Shown: one piece after another, positions 55,557 through 64,000 of the stretch
Layout: the number at the start of each line of letters is the position of its first letter
Position numbering within the stretch: position 1 is the first letter of the stretch
Assembly (NCBI RefSeq): GCF_003675325.1
Contig: NZ_CP033073.1
Coordinates: forward strand, 6,324,001 to 6,388,000
Source: Streptomyces dangxiongensis
GTDB taxonomy: Bacteria > Actinomycetota > Actinomycetes > Streptomycetales > Streptomycetaceae
Length of the DNA: 64,000 nt
Direction: 5' to 3'
Position numbers and translations under genes: made by a program
Notes under the pieces: generated by a model
Databases searched by the model: none
Told to the model about the DNA's origin: nothing
The model's input: only the letters and a program-made list of their open reading frames with translations

Positions 55557-55642
55557 GCGCCCTCCGTGCCCCCCGCGCCCTCCGTGCCCCCCGCGCCCTC
55601 CGCGCCTCCCGTGCCCTCCGCGCCTCCCGTGCCCTCCGCGCC
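55557..55642 (+). repeat. 18-bp tandem repeat, about 4.8 copies
   Basis: Units of the form GCGCCCTCCGTGCCCCCC start at 55557, 55575, 55593, 55611 and 55629, with two sub-types. In the frame judged to be coding they give the hexapeptides PAPSVP/PVPSAP, a rigid Pro-rich stalk. Confidence 0.85.
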
Positions 55643-55660
55643 TTCCAGGCCGGCCGCGTT

Positions 55661-55705
55661 CCCCGCGCCGGAGCGCCCCGCGCCGGAGCGCCCCGCGCCG
55701 GGGCG
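55661..55705 (+). repeat. 15-bp tandem repeat, three copies
   Basis: CCCCGCGCCGGAGCG at 55661 and 55676, with one change at 55691. In the coding frame it reads PAPER, PAPER, PAPGR and continues the Pro-rich stalk. Confidence 0.85.
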
Positions 55706-56804
55706 CCCTGCCGCGACGGCGCCCGCAGGGGCCGCGCGGGGCCGTCGTGACGGGGCCGTGTCCGGGGCCGGCGGTGTGGGTGGGGCTTCCGGTCCCGGTG
55801 GGTCCTCCGGTGTCCGTGAGACCCCCGGGGTCGGTGCGACCTCCGGTGTCCGCGGTGAGCGTGTTCGGGCCGGGGCCGGTACCGCGGACGGGCCGGTCGA
55901 GTCGGTGTCCGGTGGTGGGGCCTGGAGTCCGATGGCGCCCCGTGCGTCCCGTGGGCACCCCGCCCGACCCGGCCCACTCCTGGAGCGCCGCCCCGGCCGC
56001 CCGGCCCGTCGTCACGTTCGCGGAGCCCGAGACCTCCGGCGAGCGGACGCCCGGCCGCCGCGGGCCGCGCACCGCCGCAGCAGCAGCCTGCCTCGTGCTC
56101 GGTCTCGGTCTCATCGGTGGTGCCGTCACCGGCAGTTGGCTCACCGGGGACGCCGGTGACCACGCCTCCGTCGACGCGTACACGGCCGCCGGGACCCTCT
56201 GGCACAGCGTGCCCGTGGACGAGCTGTTCCCGCCCACCGTCCAGGGCACCGGCGCCGGCCCCGGCGGAGCCGACCGCACCTGGACCCGGATCGCCGTCGC
56301 CCCGGACAGCGGCTGCGGCCACGCCCTCGACCCGCTGCTGCGCAAGGTCCTCTCCCCCGTCGGCTGCCGACGGCTGCTCCGCGCCACCTACACCGACGCC
56401 ACCCAGAGCCATGTCACCACCGTCGGCCTGCTGTTCACCGAGGCCGACCCCGCCGCGATGTCCGCGCTCGCCAACCGCTTCCGTACCGAGCGCCTGGACC
56501 GGCGCGCCGACCTGATGCCCCGGCCGTACGCCGCCCCGGGCACGGCCGCCGCCGCGTTCGGCGACCGCCAGCGCGCGTCCTGGACCGTCTCCGTCCTCAC
56601 CGACGCACCCGTCGTCGCCTACGCCGTCTCCGGCTGGGCCGACGGCCGTACCGTCGACGCCCCCCAGCCCGCCGCGGACGCCGTCGGCTCCGGCGCGACC
56701 ACGGCACCGGCCCAGGCCGGCCTCGGCAACGAGGCCCAGGGCCTGGCCGACCGCATCGAACGGCGCCTGCGCGAGACCGTCGGCACAGCCTCGGAGAAGC
56801 CCGC

Positions 56805-57977
56805 ATGACGCACATCCGCACGGCGGCGCTGAGCCTGCTGCTCGCCGGCTCGCTCGCCCTGCTGCCGGCCACCGCCGCCCACGCCGACAGCATCCGCGAC
56901 CGGCAGTGGGCCCTCTCCGCCCTCCACCTGGACCGGGCGTGGCAGACCACCAAGGGCCGGGGCGTCACCGTCGCCGTCCTGGACACCGGTGTCGAGGCCG
57001 GCCACCCGGACCTCGCCGGCAACGTCCTGCCCGCCAAGGACATGATCGGTTTCGGTGCCGGGCCCGGCGACCGCACATGGGCGCGGCACGGCACCGCCAT
57101 GGCCGGGATCATCGCCGGGCACGGCCACGGCCCCGGCAACGCCGACGGCGTCATGGGCGTCGCCCCCGAGGCGGGGATCCTGCCGGTGCGGGTGATCCTG
57201 GAGGACGGCGACTCGGCCCGCGCCAGGGCCCGTACCGAGCGTGGCAGCGCCCTCGCCGAGGGCATCCGCTGGGCCGCCGACCACGGCGCCGACGTCATCA
57301 ACCTCTCCCTCGGCGACGACTCGAACTCGGCGCATCCGGAGCCCGGCGAGGACGAGGCCGTGCAGTACGCCCTGAAGAAGGGCGTGGTCGTCGTGGCGTC
57401 CGCGGGCAACGGCGGCGACAAGGGCGACCACGTCTCCTACCCGGCCGCCTATCCGGGCGTCATCGCCGCCACCGCCGTCGACCGCTACGGCACCCGCGCC
57501 TCGTTCTCCACCCGCCGCTGGTACGCGGCGGTCAGCGCGCCCGGTGTCGGCGTCATCATCGCCGACCCCGACCACAAGTACTACGAGGGCTGGGGTACGA
57601 GCGCCGCGTCCGCGTTCGTCTCCGGCGTGGCCGCGCTCATCAGGTCGGCCCACCCCGCGCTGGCCCCGGCGCAGATCAAGAGGCTTCTGGAGGACACCGC
57701 GCGGAACGCCCCGGTGGGCGGCCGGGACGACTCCCGGGGATTCGGGATGATCGACCCGGCGGCGGCCCTGGAGTCGGCGGCCCGTCTGAAACCGGAGGGC
57801 CTGCGCCCGGCGTCGTACGGCGAGCGGTACTTCGGTGCCGGTCCCGACGCTCCCGGGGCGGCCTCCTCGGCCTCCGACTGGGCGGGCCCGCTGGCCGGCG
57901 GCGCCGGCGCGGTCCTGCTGATCGCGGGCGTCGTCCTGTGGCGGGGCCGTGGAAAGGGACGTCTCAGCCGGCGGTGA
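56805..57977 (+). CDS. mycosin-like subtilisin family (S8) serine protease
   Basis: 390 residues. Signal peptide (1-27), then the catalytic triad Asp60 (VAVLDTGV), His95 (RHGTAMAGIIAG) and Ser266 (GTSAASAFVSG). A C-terminal transmembrane helix (GAGAVLLIAGVVLW) and basic tail anchor it, as in type VII secretion mycosins. No ESX genes are near, so its substrate may be the membrane protein encoded upstream, with which it overlaps by 4 bp. Its stop lies 14 bp inside the end of the convergent gene. Confidence 0.9.
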   Translation: MTHIRTAALSLLLAGSLALLPATAAHADSIRDRQWALSALHLDRAWQTTKGRGVTVAVLDTGVEAGHPDLAGNVLPAKDMIGFGAGPGDRTWARHGTAMAGIIAGHGHGPGNADGVMGVAPEAGILPVRVILEDGDSARARARTERGSALAEGIRWAADHGADVINLSLGDDSNSAHPEPGEDEAVQYALKKGVVVVASAGNGGDKGDHVSYPAAYPGVIAATAVDRYGTRASFSTRRWYAAVSAPGVGVIIADPDHKYYEGWGTSAASAFVSGVAALIRSAHPALAPAQIKRLLEDTARNAPVGGRDDSRGFGMIDPAAALESAARLKPEGLRPASYGERYFGAGPDAPGAASSASDWAGPLAGGAGAVLLIAGVVLWRGRGKGRLSRR

Positions 57978-58708
57978 ACGCCGACACCGCCGCCTTGGCC
58001 GCCTCCTCCACCAGCGCGATGCCCTCCGCCCGGCTCCCGGTGCCGTCCGACAGCACCGCCACCAGGTAGCCGGTACCGTCCACCGTCACCCGGCCGACGC
58101 TGTTCACGTCCCACAGTCCCGTCGTGCCGCGCGGCAGCCAGCCGTTCTTCAGCGCCCAGGAGTCGCCCCGGGCGGCGGCCGACACCCCCCACCGCTGGTC
58201 CGCCCGGACCGTCCTCATCAGCCCCCGCACATACGTGCGCGAGGCCGCGCTCAGCAGGGAGTCCTCCCCGAACACCTGCCGGAGCAGGACGAGTCGGTCC
58301 GCGGCCGTCGTCCGGGTCAGCCCCCACAGGCCGCCGTCACCGCCCGAGGTCGCGCTCAGGCCGAAGCGTGCGTTCGCCGCGTCCAGGCCGGCCGCGCCCC
58401 CGATCGTGTGCCACAGCGCCGTCGCGGACGCGTTGTCGCTGTTCCGGATCATCTTCGTGGCGTACGCCCGTTCGGCCGCCGTCAGCCCCCGCCCCCGCGT
58501 CCTGCGCCCGGAGCAGCAGCGCGGCCAGGATGTCGACCTTGACGATGCTCGCCGTGTCGAAGGCCGCGTCGCCGTACACGGCGCTGTCACCGGAGCCCGT
58601 CTCCAGAACCGCCGCCGACACCCGCGCACCGGACGGCACGCTCACCCGCGCCATCGCCCCGGACAGCAGCGCGTCCCGGTCCACCGCGGGTTCCGTGACG
58701 GGTTCCAC
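57964..58708 (-). pseudogene. class-A beta-lactamase-like serine hydrolase, frameshifted
   Basis: From GTG 58708 (GAGGAGG site) the frame carries SxxK in TASIVKVDILAALLLRAQDAG, then breaks at a C5 run (58486-58490, plus strand). Removing one base restores LTAAERAYATKMIRNSDNASATA (SDN motif) and LKNGWLP (KTG-like) through to 57964. It resembles exported class-A beta-lactamase/penicillin-binding folds, often without beta-lactamase activity. A hydrophobic segment (AVVAVSGVIAGG) encoded further upstream in another frame (near 58810-58860) may be its lost signal anchor, which would imply another indel. Confidence 0.75.
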
Positions 58709-58999
58709 CGACGCCTCCTCACCCGCCCCGGCCGAGGGGGAGGCCGGGGGCGTCGCCGACGATACGGCCGCGGTCCCGGTGCGCGCAGCGCTCCCGCGTA
58801 CCGACCGTGCCGCCGGCGATCACCCCGCTCACGGCGACGACGGCGGGCACGGGGGAACTCCATGTCCGCGATGCCCGGGGGCGCGAGCTGTGCGCTTCCT
58901 GGGGCCGGGCGTCACCTGGGGGAATGCCGGGATTCCTGTGAGCGGGCGTCACCGGCCCCGCGGCCTACCGGTGGCATGCCCCCGGTAGGGTCGGTGACC

Positions 59000-59734
59000 G
59001 TGGCGAACAAGAACATCCCCGACCCCGGCTTCTCCGACGACGACGGCTCCGCCGACCCCCGGCTGAGCGCCGCCCTCGCCGCCTGGGCCGAGGACCGCAG
59101 CGCCCTCGGGCCCGTCCTGGAGGCGCTCAAGAGCGCCCGCCTGCTCGTCCCCGTCGTCGCCGTGCTCGGCGAGGTGCAGGAGGACGAGAACGGGCTGCGC
59201 CGCGAGAAGACCAGCGACATGGCCGTACCCACCCTGAAGGCCGGCGACCGCACCCGCGCTGCCCGCCTTCACCTCCACCGACTCCCTGGCCCGCTGGGAC
59301 CCGGGGGCCCGCCCGGTCGCCGTACCCCTGCGCCAGGCGCTGGAGGCCGCCGCGCACGAGAAGGCCGACACGGTCGTGCTGGACCTCGCAGGTCCGGTGC
59401 CGTTCGAGCTGACCGGCCCGGCGCTGCTCGCCCTCGCCGAGGGCCGCACCAGCATCGACCCGCTCGCCGATCCGGCGGTCGTCGAGGCCGTCCGTACGGC
59501 GGTGGGGCGGCGGAACCCGCCGTGCTCCGCGCCCACCTCGGGCCCGGCCGGGCCGACGGCACCCTCGCGCTCGTCCTCGACCCGGGCGTTCCGCCGGCCG
59601 AGGCCGCCCGGGCGGTCGCCGAGCGCCTGGCGGCCGACGAGACACTGCGGGCCCGCCTGGTGCGCGGCCTCGACCTGGCACTGCTGCCGGCCGGGACCAC
59701 GCCTCCGGGCGAGCCCCTGTACGTGCGCGGATGA
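59000..59734 (+). CDS. SseB-family protein, with two compensating frameshifts
   Basis: 244 residues from GTG 59000. A TAGGGT -10 at 58985-58990 suggests a leaderless mRNA. The N-terminal third (ALAAWAEDRSALGPVLEALKSARLLVPVVAVLGE) and the C-terminal 70 residues are normal SseB-like. The middle (about residues 86-172) is Arg/Gly-rich shadow sequence. The expected middle (FTSTDSLARWDP...VVLDLAGPVPFELTGPALLALAEGR) is present one frame over, between an extra C at 59253-59255 and a missing G at 59514-59517. The frame stays open, so a garbled protein would be called. The function of the family is unclear. Confidence 0.75.
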   Translation: MANKNIPDPGFSDDDGSADPRLSAALAAWAEDRSALGPVLEALKSARLLVPVVAVLGEVQEDENGLRREKTSDMAVPTLKAGDRTRAARLHLHRLPGPLGPGGPPGRRTPAPGAGGRRAREGRHGRAGPRRSGAVRADRPGAARPRRGPHQHRPARRSGGRRGRPYGGGAAEPAVLRAHLGPGRADGTLALVLDPGVPPAEAARAVAERLAADETLRARLVRGLDLALLPAGTTPPGEPLYVRG

Positions 59735-59744
59735 GCGGGACGGA

Positions 59745-60101
59745 CTAGCCGTAGACGGGGCCGGTGTACTTCTCGCCCGGTCCCTGGCCCGGCTCGTCCG
59801 GGACGACCGACGCCTCGCGGAACGCCCGCTGGAGCGACTTCAGGCCGTCGCGCAGCGGGGCCGCGTGGAAGGAGCTGATCTCGGTCGTGCTCGCGTCCAG
59901 CAGGCCGGCGAGCGCGCTGATCAGCTTGCGGGCCTCGTCCAGGTCCTTGTACGACTCGCCCTCCTCGCTCAGCCCGAGCTTCACGGCGGCGGCGCTCATC
60001 AGGTTGACGGCGACCGTCACGATCACCTCGACGGCGGGGACCTCGGCGATGTCCCGGGTCATCGCGTCGAAGTCGGGGGATTCAGGAGGGGTGTCACTCA
60101 T
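59745..60101 (-). CDS. DUF1844 protein
   Basis: 118 residues from ATG 60101. The DUF1844 signature VEVIVTVAVNLMSAAAVKLGL is followed by DLDEARKLISALAGLLD. It is a conserved small actinobacterial protein of unknown function, usually next to infC, as here. On the minus strand TATCGT lies just before the start, so a very short leader is possible. It diverges from the infC leader. Confidence 0.88.
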   Translation of the reverse strand: MSDTPPESPDFDAMTRDIAEVPAVEVIVTVAVNLMSAAAVKLGLSEEGESYKDLDEARKLISALAGLLDASTTEISSFHAAPLRDGLKSLQRAFREASVVPDEPGQGPGEKYTGPVYG

Positions 60102-60146
60102 GCCCCACACGATAGGTGGTCCCGGCGGGCCTCCCTCAATTAGCCC

Positions 60147-60169
60147 TTGTCAAGTGATGCTGCTAGTCT
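60147..60169 (+). promoter_or_regulatory. infC operon promoter with RecA-NDp-like spacing
   Basis: TTGTCAAGT, 8 bp, TAGTCT (-10 at 60164-60169). The spacing equals that of the PafBC-type promoters, but only TTGTCA of the nonamer is conserved. It could equally be a housekeeping -10 with a weak -35. It would start a leader of about 290 nt before infC. Confidence 0.35.
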
Positions 60170-60466
60170 GATTGACGACCGGCCGGACATGTTTGCCCGG
60201 CCCACAAGTGGAGGCTCCGATCTCCCACCCGACCATCCTCAGGGACGGCGGGTCATCCGGTCAGGCGGCCCCCATCGTTCCGTACGGACGATGGAGTCGC
60301 CCGAATTTGCGCCCCGCGATATCGCGGCGGTGCTCCGGTAGTGCTTGGAGCCCCGCATGTGATCGTCCGGGGCATTTTTTGTGCCTCGGGGCGGTTAGGT
60401 CTTGACGAACACAGACATAACGCGGCTGTCCGCCAGACCGCCGTGTGGTGCTACCGAGGAGGATCC
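60170..60466 (+). promoter_or_regulatory. structured leader of infC with T-tailed attenuator hairpin
   Basis: The leader can form CCATCGT/ACGATGG around 60272-60294, a 14-bp palindrome CCGCGATATCGCGG (60314-60327), and a terminator-like hairpin GCCCCG (60350-60355)/CGGGGC (60368-60373) followed by six T. A second CGGGGC about 15 nt downstream could compete for GCCCCG and form an antiterminator. infC operons are controlled through leader RNA by L20 or IF3 in other bacteria, so attenuation is plausible. Confidence 0.55.
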
Positions 60467-61141
60467 ATCAGCGCCGAGCCCCGCATCAACGACCGGATTC
60501 GCGTTCCCGAGGTGCGACTTGTAGGTCCCAGTGGCGAGCAAGTCGGCATCGTGCCGCTCGCGAAGGCACTGGAGCTTGCACAGGAGTACGACCTGGACCT
60601 GGTCGAGGTCGCGGCGACCGCCCGTCCGCCCGTGTGCAAGCTCATGGACTACGGCAAGTTCAAGTACGAGTCGGCCATGAAGGCCCGTGAGGCGCGCAAG
60701 AACCAGGCGCACACGGTCATCAAGGAGATGAAGCTCCGGCCGAAGATCGACCCGCACGACTATGACACCAAGAAGGGTCACGTCGTCCGGTTCCTCAAGC
60801 AGGGCGACAAGGTCAAGATCACGATCATGTTCCGTGGCCGTGAGCAGTCGCGCCCCGAGCTGGGCTACCGACTGCTGCAGCGTCTCGCGGAGGACGTCCA
60901 GGACCTCGGGTTCATCGAGTCGAACCCGAAGCAGGACGGCCGAAACATGATCATGGTTCTCGGTCCGCACAAGAAGAAGACCGAGGCGATGGCCGAGGCC
61001 CGTCAGGCGCAGGAGGCCCGCAAGGCCGACGCGAAGGCGAACCCCGGCAAGTCGCAGAACGTCGCCGAGGCCGGGGAGCACGACGAGGCCGAGGTGCACG
61101 ACGAGGCCGAGGTGTCCGCCGAGGAACCTGCCGAGGCGTGA
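60467..61141 (+). CDS. infC: InfC, translation initiation factor IF-3 (AUC start)
   Basis: 224 residues. The conserved start [20 protein letters not shown] begins at ATC 60467, with GAGGAGG ending 5 nt upstream. infC uses rare AUU/AUC/AUA codons in many bacteria, so that IF-3 represses its own translation. A GTG at 60443 (VWCYRGGS) would place the Shine-Dalgarno inside the gene and is less likely. N-domain to about residue 80, linker, C-domain to 170, then an acidic Ala/Glu-rich tail typical of streptomycetes. It binds 30S subunits and checks initiator tRNA. Confidence 0.93.
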   Translation: MSAEPRINDRIRVPEVRLVGPSGEQVGIVPLAKALELAQEYDLDLVEVAATARPPVCKLMDYGKFKYESAMKAREARKNQAHTVIKEMKLRPKIDPHDYDTKKGHVVRFLKQGDKVKITIMFRGREQSRPELGYRLLQRLAEDVQDLGFIESNPKQDGRNMIMVLGPHKKKTEAMAEARQAQEARKADAKANPGKSQNVAEAGEHDEAEVHDEAEVSAEEPAEA

Positions 61142-61254
61142 TCCCGGGGGACGTGCGTCCCCGAGGATGTAACCGACAGAACTGAGCGACGCTCCACCGT
61201 GCCCGGTTTCACGACCGGGCACCGGAGCGCCACCGACGAGGAGATAACGGCGCT

Positions 61255-61449
61255 ATGCCGAAGAACAAGTCGCACAGCGGTGCCAGCAAGCGCTTCAAGA
61301 TCACCGGCTCCGGCAAGGTGCTGCGCGAGCGCGCCGGCAAGCGCCACCTGCTCGAGCACAAGTCGTCCCGTGTCACGCGTCGCCTCACCGGCAACGCCGA
61401 GATGGCCCCGGGCGACGCCGCGAAGATCAAGAAGCTTCTCGGCAAGTGA
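61255..61449 (+). CDS. rpmI: ribosomal protein bL35
   Basis: 64 residues, basic: [21 protein letters not shown]...[21 protein letters not shown]. It has the bL35 signature and usual length. ATG 61255 follows GAGGAGAT. It lies between infC and rplT as in most bacteria. Confidence 0.97.
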   Translation: MPKNKSHSGASKRFKITGSGKVLRERAGKRHLLEHKSSRVTRRLTGNAEMAPGDAAKIKKLLGK

Positions 61450-61547
61450 CGTCGCGGCGCCGCCTGAGCGCCGTGCGTCTGGACCGGGACCGAATCGTTT
61501 CCGGGTCGTGTGAGCACCACCACGACCCCGCTACAAGGAGTTAACAA

Positions 61548-61931
61548 GTGGCACGCGTCAAGCGGGCAGTCAACGCCCACAAGAAGCGCCGGGCGATCCT
61601 CGAGCAGGCCTCCGGCTACCGCGGTCAGCGTTCGCGCCTGTACCGCAAGGCCAAGGAGCAGGTCACCCACTCGCTGGTCTACAACTACAACGACCGCAAG
61701 AAGCGCAAGGGCGACTTCCGGCAGCTCTGGATCCAGCGCATCAACGCCGCTGCCCGCGCCAACGGCATGACGTACAACCGCTTCATCCAGGGTCTGAAGG
61801 CGGCGAACGTCGAGGTCGACCGCAAGATCCTGGCCGAGCTGGCCGTGCACGACGCAGGCGCCTTCGCGGCGCTGGTCGAGGTCGCGCAGAAGGCGCTGCC
61901 GTCGGACGTCAACGCCCCGAAGGCTGCGTGA
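61548..61931 (+). CDS. rplT: ribosomal protein bL20
   Basis: 127 residues from GTG 61548 (AAGGAG site). The basic N-terminal helix and the signature [33 protein letters not shown] identify bL20, needed for 50S assembly and, in other bacteria, repression of the infC operon. It is followed by a terminator. Confidence 0.97.
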   Translation: MARVKRAVNAHKKRRAILEQASGYRGQRSRLYRKAKEQVTHSLVYNYNDRKKRKGDFRQLWIQRINAAARANGMTYNRFIQGLKAANVEVDRKILAELAVHDAGAFAALVEVAQKALPSDVNAPKAA

Positions 61932-61960
61932 AGCGCCGGCTACGAGCCGATGTGACCGAG

Positions 61961-61990
61961 GGACCCGCAGGCTGCACGGCTTGCGGGTCC
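61961..61990 (+). terminator. terminator of the infC-rpmI-rplT operon
   Basis: GGACCCGCA and TGCGGGTCC are perfect 9-bp complements around a 12-nt loop, followed by TGCTGTTTG, 29 bp after the rplT stop. Confidence 0.75.
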
Positions 61991-62162
61991 TGCTGTTTGC
62001 CGACGACGCCGCGCGGCCACGGGTGGCCGCGCCGTCCCACGGGCGGACTCGCCGCGGCGCGGGACACACCGCGCCCTCCCCGCAGTGGGGTGCGGCACCG
62101 CCTGAATCCGCCGCCGAGGCCGGTCGCCGCCGCGGCGGACACGAGTTTTCGAAGGTAAGAGG

Positions 62163-63023
<861 letters not shown>

Positions 63024-63073
63024 TAGGGTGACCAACTCGGGGCCGCTCGCGGTCTGAGAGGTGGGGTTCGGGG

Positions 63074-64000
63074 ATGACTGTGGCCGGCACGAGCACCGCG
63101 CCGGAGGGACGGGACGCGCGACAGGCCGCCGTGCCCCGGCACCGCGACGCGGCATTCGGCTTCGATCCCGACCAGTTGCCCGACGGCCTCGTCGTCGCCG
63201 ACGCGCACGGCCGGGTGGTCTGTTTCAACGCCGCCGCCGCCCGCATCACCGCCGTACGGGCCGCCGACGCCCTCGGCCGGCCGTTGGAGCGGGCGCTGCC
63301 GCTGGAGGACCTGGAGGGCCGCCGCTGGTGGCAGCTCACCGACCCCTACGGCGGGCTCGCCATCCGGGTCCGGCAGCCCGAGCGCAACCTGCTGCTGCCC
63401 GGCGGCCGGGAGGTGCTGGTCTCCGCCCGCTACGTACGGGAGGAGCCGCTGGGGCCGGTGCGCACCGTGGTCGTCTCCCTGCGGGACACCGAGGCCCGCC
63501 GCCGTACCGAGCGCAGCCACGCCGAGCTGATCGCCACCGTCGCCCACGAGCTGCGCTCCCCGCTGACCTCCGTGAAGGGCTTCACCGCCACCCTCCTCGC
63601 CAAGTGGGAACGCTTCACCGACGACCAGAAGCGGCTCATGCTGGAGACCGTCGACGCCGACGCCGACCGGGTCACCCGCCTCATCGCCGAGCTGCTCGAC
63701 ATCTCCCGCATCGACTCCGGGCGCCTGGAGCTGCGCCGCCAGCCCGTCGACATCGGGGCCGCCGTCTCCCGGCACATCCAGGCCTACGTCGCCGCCGGCC
63801 AGCCCGCCGACCGCTTCCTGCTCCGCATCGAACAGCCGCTGCCCGCGCTGTGGGCGGACCCCGACAAGATCGACCAGGTCCTCAGCAACCTCATCGAAAA
63901 TGCCGTGCGGCACGGTGAGGGAACCGTCACCATTGACGTCACGCCCTCGGCGTCCCCGCGTGAGGGCGAGGACGGCGAGAACGCAGCCACGTCGGTCACG
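63074..64000 (+). CDS. PAS-domain sensor histidine kinase (truncated by the window end)
   Basis: The first 309 residues are visible, from ATG 63074. A PAS-like domain (about 30-140, PDGLVVADAHGRVVCFNAAAARI) is followed by the dimerisation/phosphorylation helix with His158 in ATVAHELRSPLTSVKGF, and the ATPase N box LSNLIENAVRH (about 270). The reading frame is open to the window edge within the HATPase domain. No transmembrane helix is seen, so it appears cytosolic. TAGGGT directly after the upstream stop (63024-63029) may be its -10. No response regulator gene is in view. Confidence 0.9.
   Translation, partial: MTVAGTSTAPEGRDARQAAVPRHRDAAFGFDPDQLPDGLVVADAHGRVVCFNAAAARITAVRAADALGRPLERALPLEDLEGRRWWQLTDPYGGLAIRVRQPERNLLLPGGREVLVSARYVREEPLGPVRTVVVSLRDTEARRRTERSHAELIATVAHELRSPLTSVKGFTATLLAKWERFTDDQKRLMLETVDADADRVTRLIAELLDISRIDSGRLELRRQPVDIGAAVSRHIQAYVAAGQPADRFLLRIEQPLPALWADPDKIDQVLSNLIENAVRHGEGTVTIDVTPSASPREGEDGENAATSVT

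Larger units (their letters stand above)
54611..56808 (+). pseudogene. Pro/Ala-rich membrane-anchored protein paired with a mycosin, two probable frameshifts
   Basis: It starts at ATG 54611 (CGGGGAGTGC upstream) as MSTEARHAPVPRRPSTPP. The first 290 or so residues are Pro/Ala/Arg-rich. The plausible reading then moves frame between 55480 and 55560 into a hexapeptide-repeat stretch, and again between 55740 and 55990. The last part, in the frame ending at 56808, has one transmembrane helix (ACLVLGLGLIGGAVTGSWL) and an exported domain (TWTRIAVAPDSGCGHALDPLLRK) of unknown function. It overlaps the mycosin start by 4 bp. GC runs and repeats make both sequencing error and slippage likely. Confidence 0.65.

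Noticed and set aside
63035..63073. CTGAGA-containing leader of the sensor kinase as a TPP riboswitch
   Set aside because: Only the short CTGAGA string matches. The other conserved TPP helices and boxes are absent.

Overview
This 64-kb window is very GC-rich, actinobacterial chromosome. Its G/C-ending codons, GTG starts, leaderless-looking genes and gene order (gylR-metH, the Pup-proteasome locus, tatAC, a conservon, infC-rpmI-rplT) point to a Streptomyces or close relative. It is mostly core genome. I see no phage, IS element, CRISPR array, rRNA or tRNA.

Layout. (1) 1-13.9 kb: the glycerol regulator gylR diverging from metH; a HAD phosphatase; two paralogous peptide-type solute-binding lipoproteins without permeases; an orphan LuxR-type response regulator; a RecB-like nuclease; an M50 site-2 protease; and trmI. 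(2) 14.1-29.0 kb: a secreted protein, a frameshifted ferredoxin, then the Pup-proteasome system: arc/mpa ATPase, dop, pup, prcB (frameshifted in its propeptide), prcA, a LacI/MFS pair, pafA, two FKBP prolyl isomerases, and the WYL regulators pafB and pafC. (3) 29.1-34.1 kb: a zinc-ribbon protein, a small membrane protein, tatA, tatC and a HelY/Mtr4-type helicase. (4) 34.5-39.1 kb: a conservon (sensor kinase, roadblock protein, DUF742 protein, GTPase, CYP157-type P450). (5) 39.2-47.3 kb: pseudouridine synthase, GNAT, siderophore-interacting protein under an iron box, 5'-3' exonuclease, XRE-cupin regulator with a metal-receptor-like protein, TDT transporter with a LysR regulator. (6) 46.6-51.9 kb: a gamma-glutamyl-amine utilisation cluster (C26 hydrolase, FadR-type regulator, GlnA-like ligase, aldehyde dehydrogenase, SDR). 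(7) 51.9-60.1 kb: secreted HAD protein, PLP racemase-fold enzyme, a Pro-rich membrane protein with a mycosin-like protease, a class-A beta-lactamase-like protein, SseB-like and DUF1844 proteins. (8) 60.2-64 kb: infC-rpmI-rplT behind a structured leader, a SpoU methyltransferase, and a truncated PAS histidine kinase.

How the parts connect. PafB and PafC activate the DNA-damage regulon in mycobacteria from promoters of the form TTGTCRGTG-N8-TANNNT. That layout sits directly in front of two DNA-metabolism genes here: the helicase at 31303 (exact match) and the RecB-like nuclease at 11138 (one mismatch), so the regulator and two candidate targets lie together. Other regulatory signals include a perfect IclR-type palindrome upstream of gylR, a DmdR/IdeR iron box, a two-turn inverted repeat between lacI and its MFS partner, and an infC leader with a T-tailed hairpin and an AUC start codon.

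About nine single-base frameshifts, most of them in G/C runs, interrupt six otherwise well-conserved genes. This pattern suggests draft-sequence indels more than gene decay, and each is marked in its entry.
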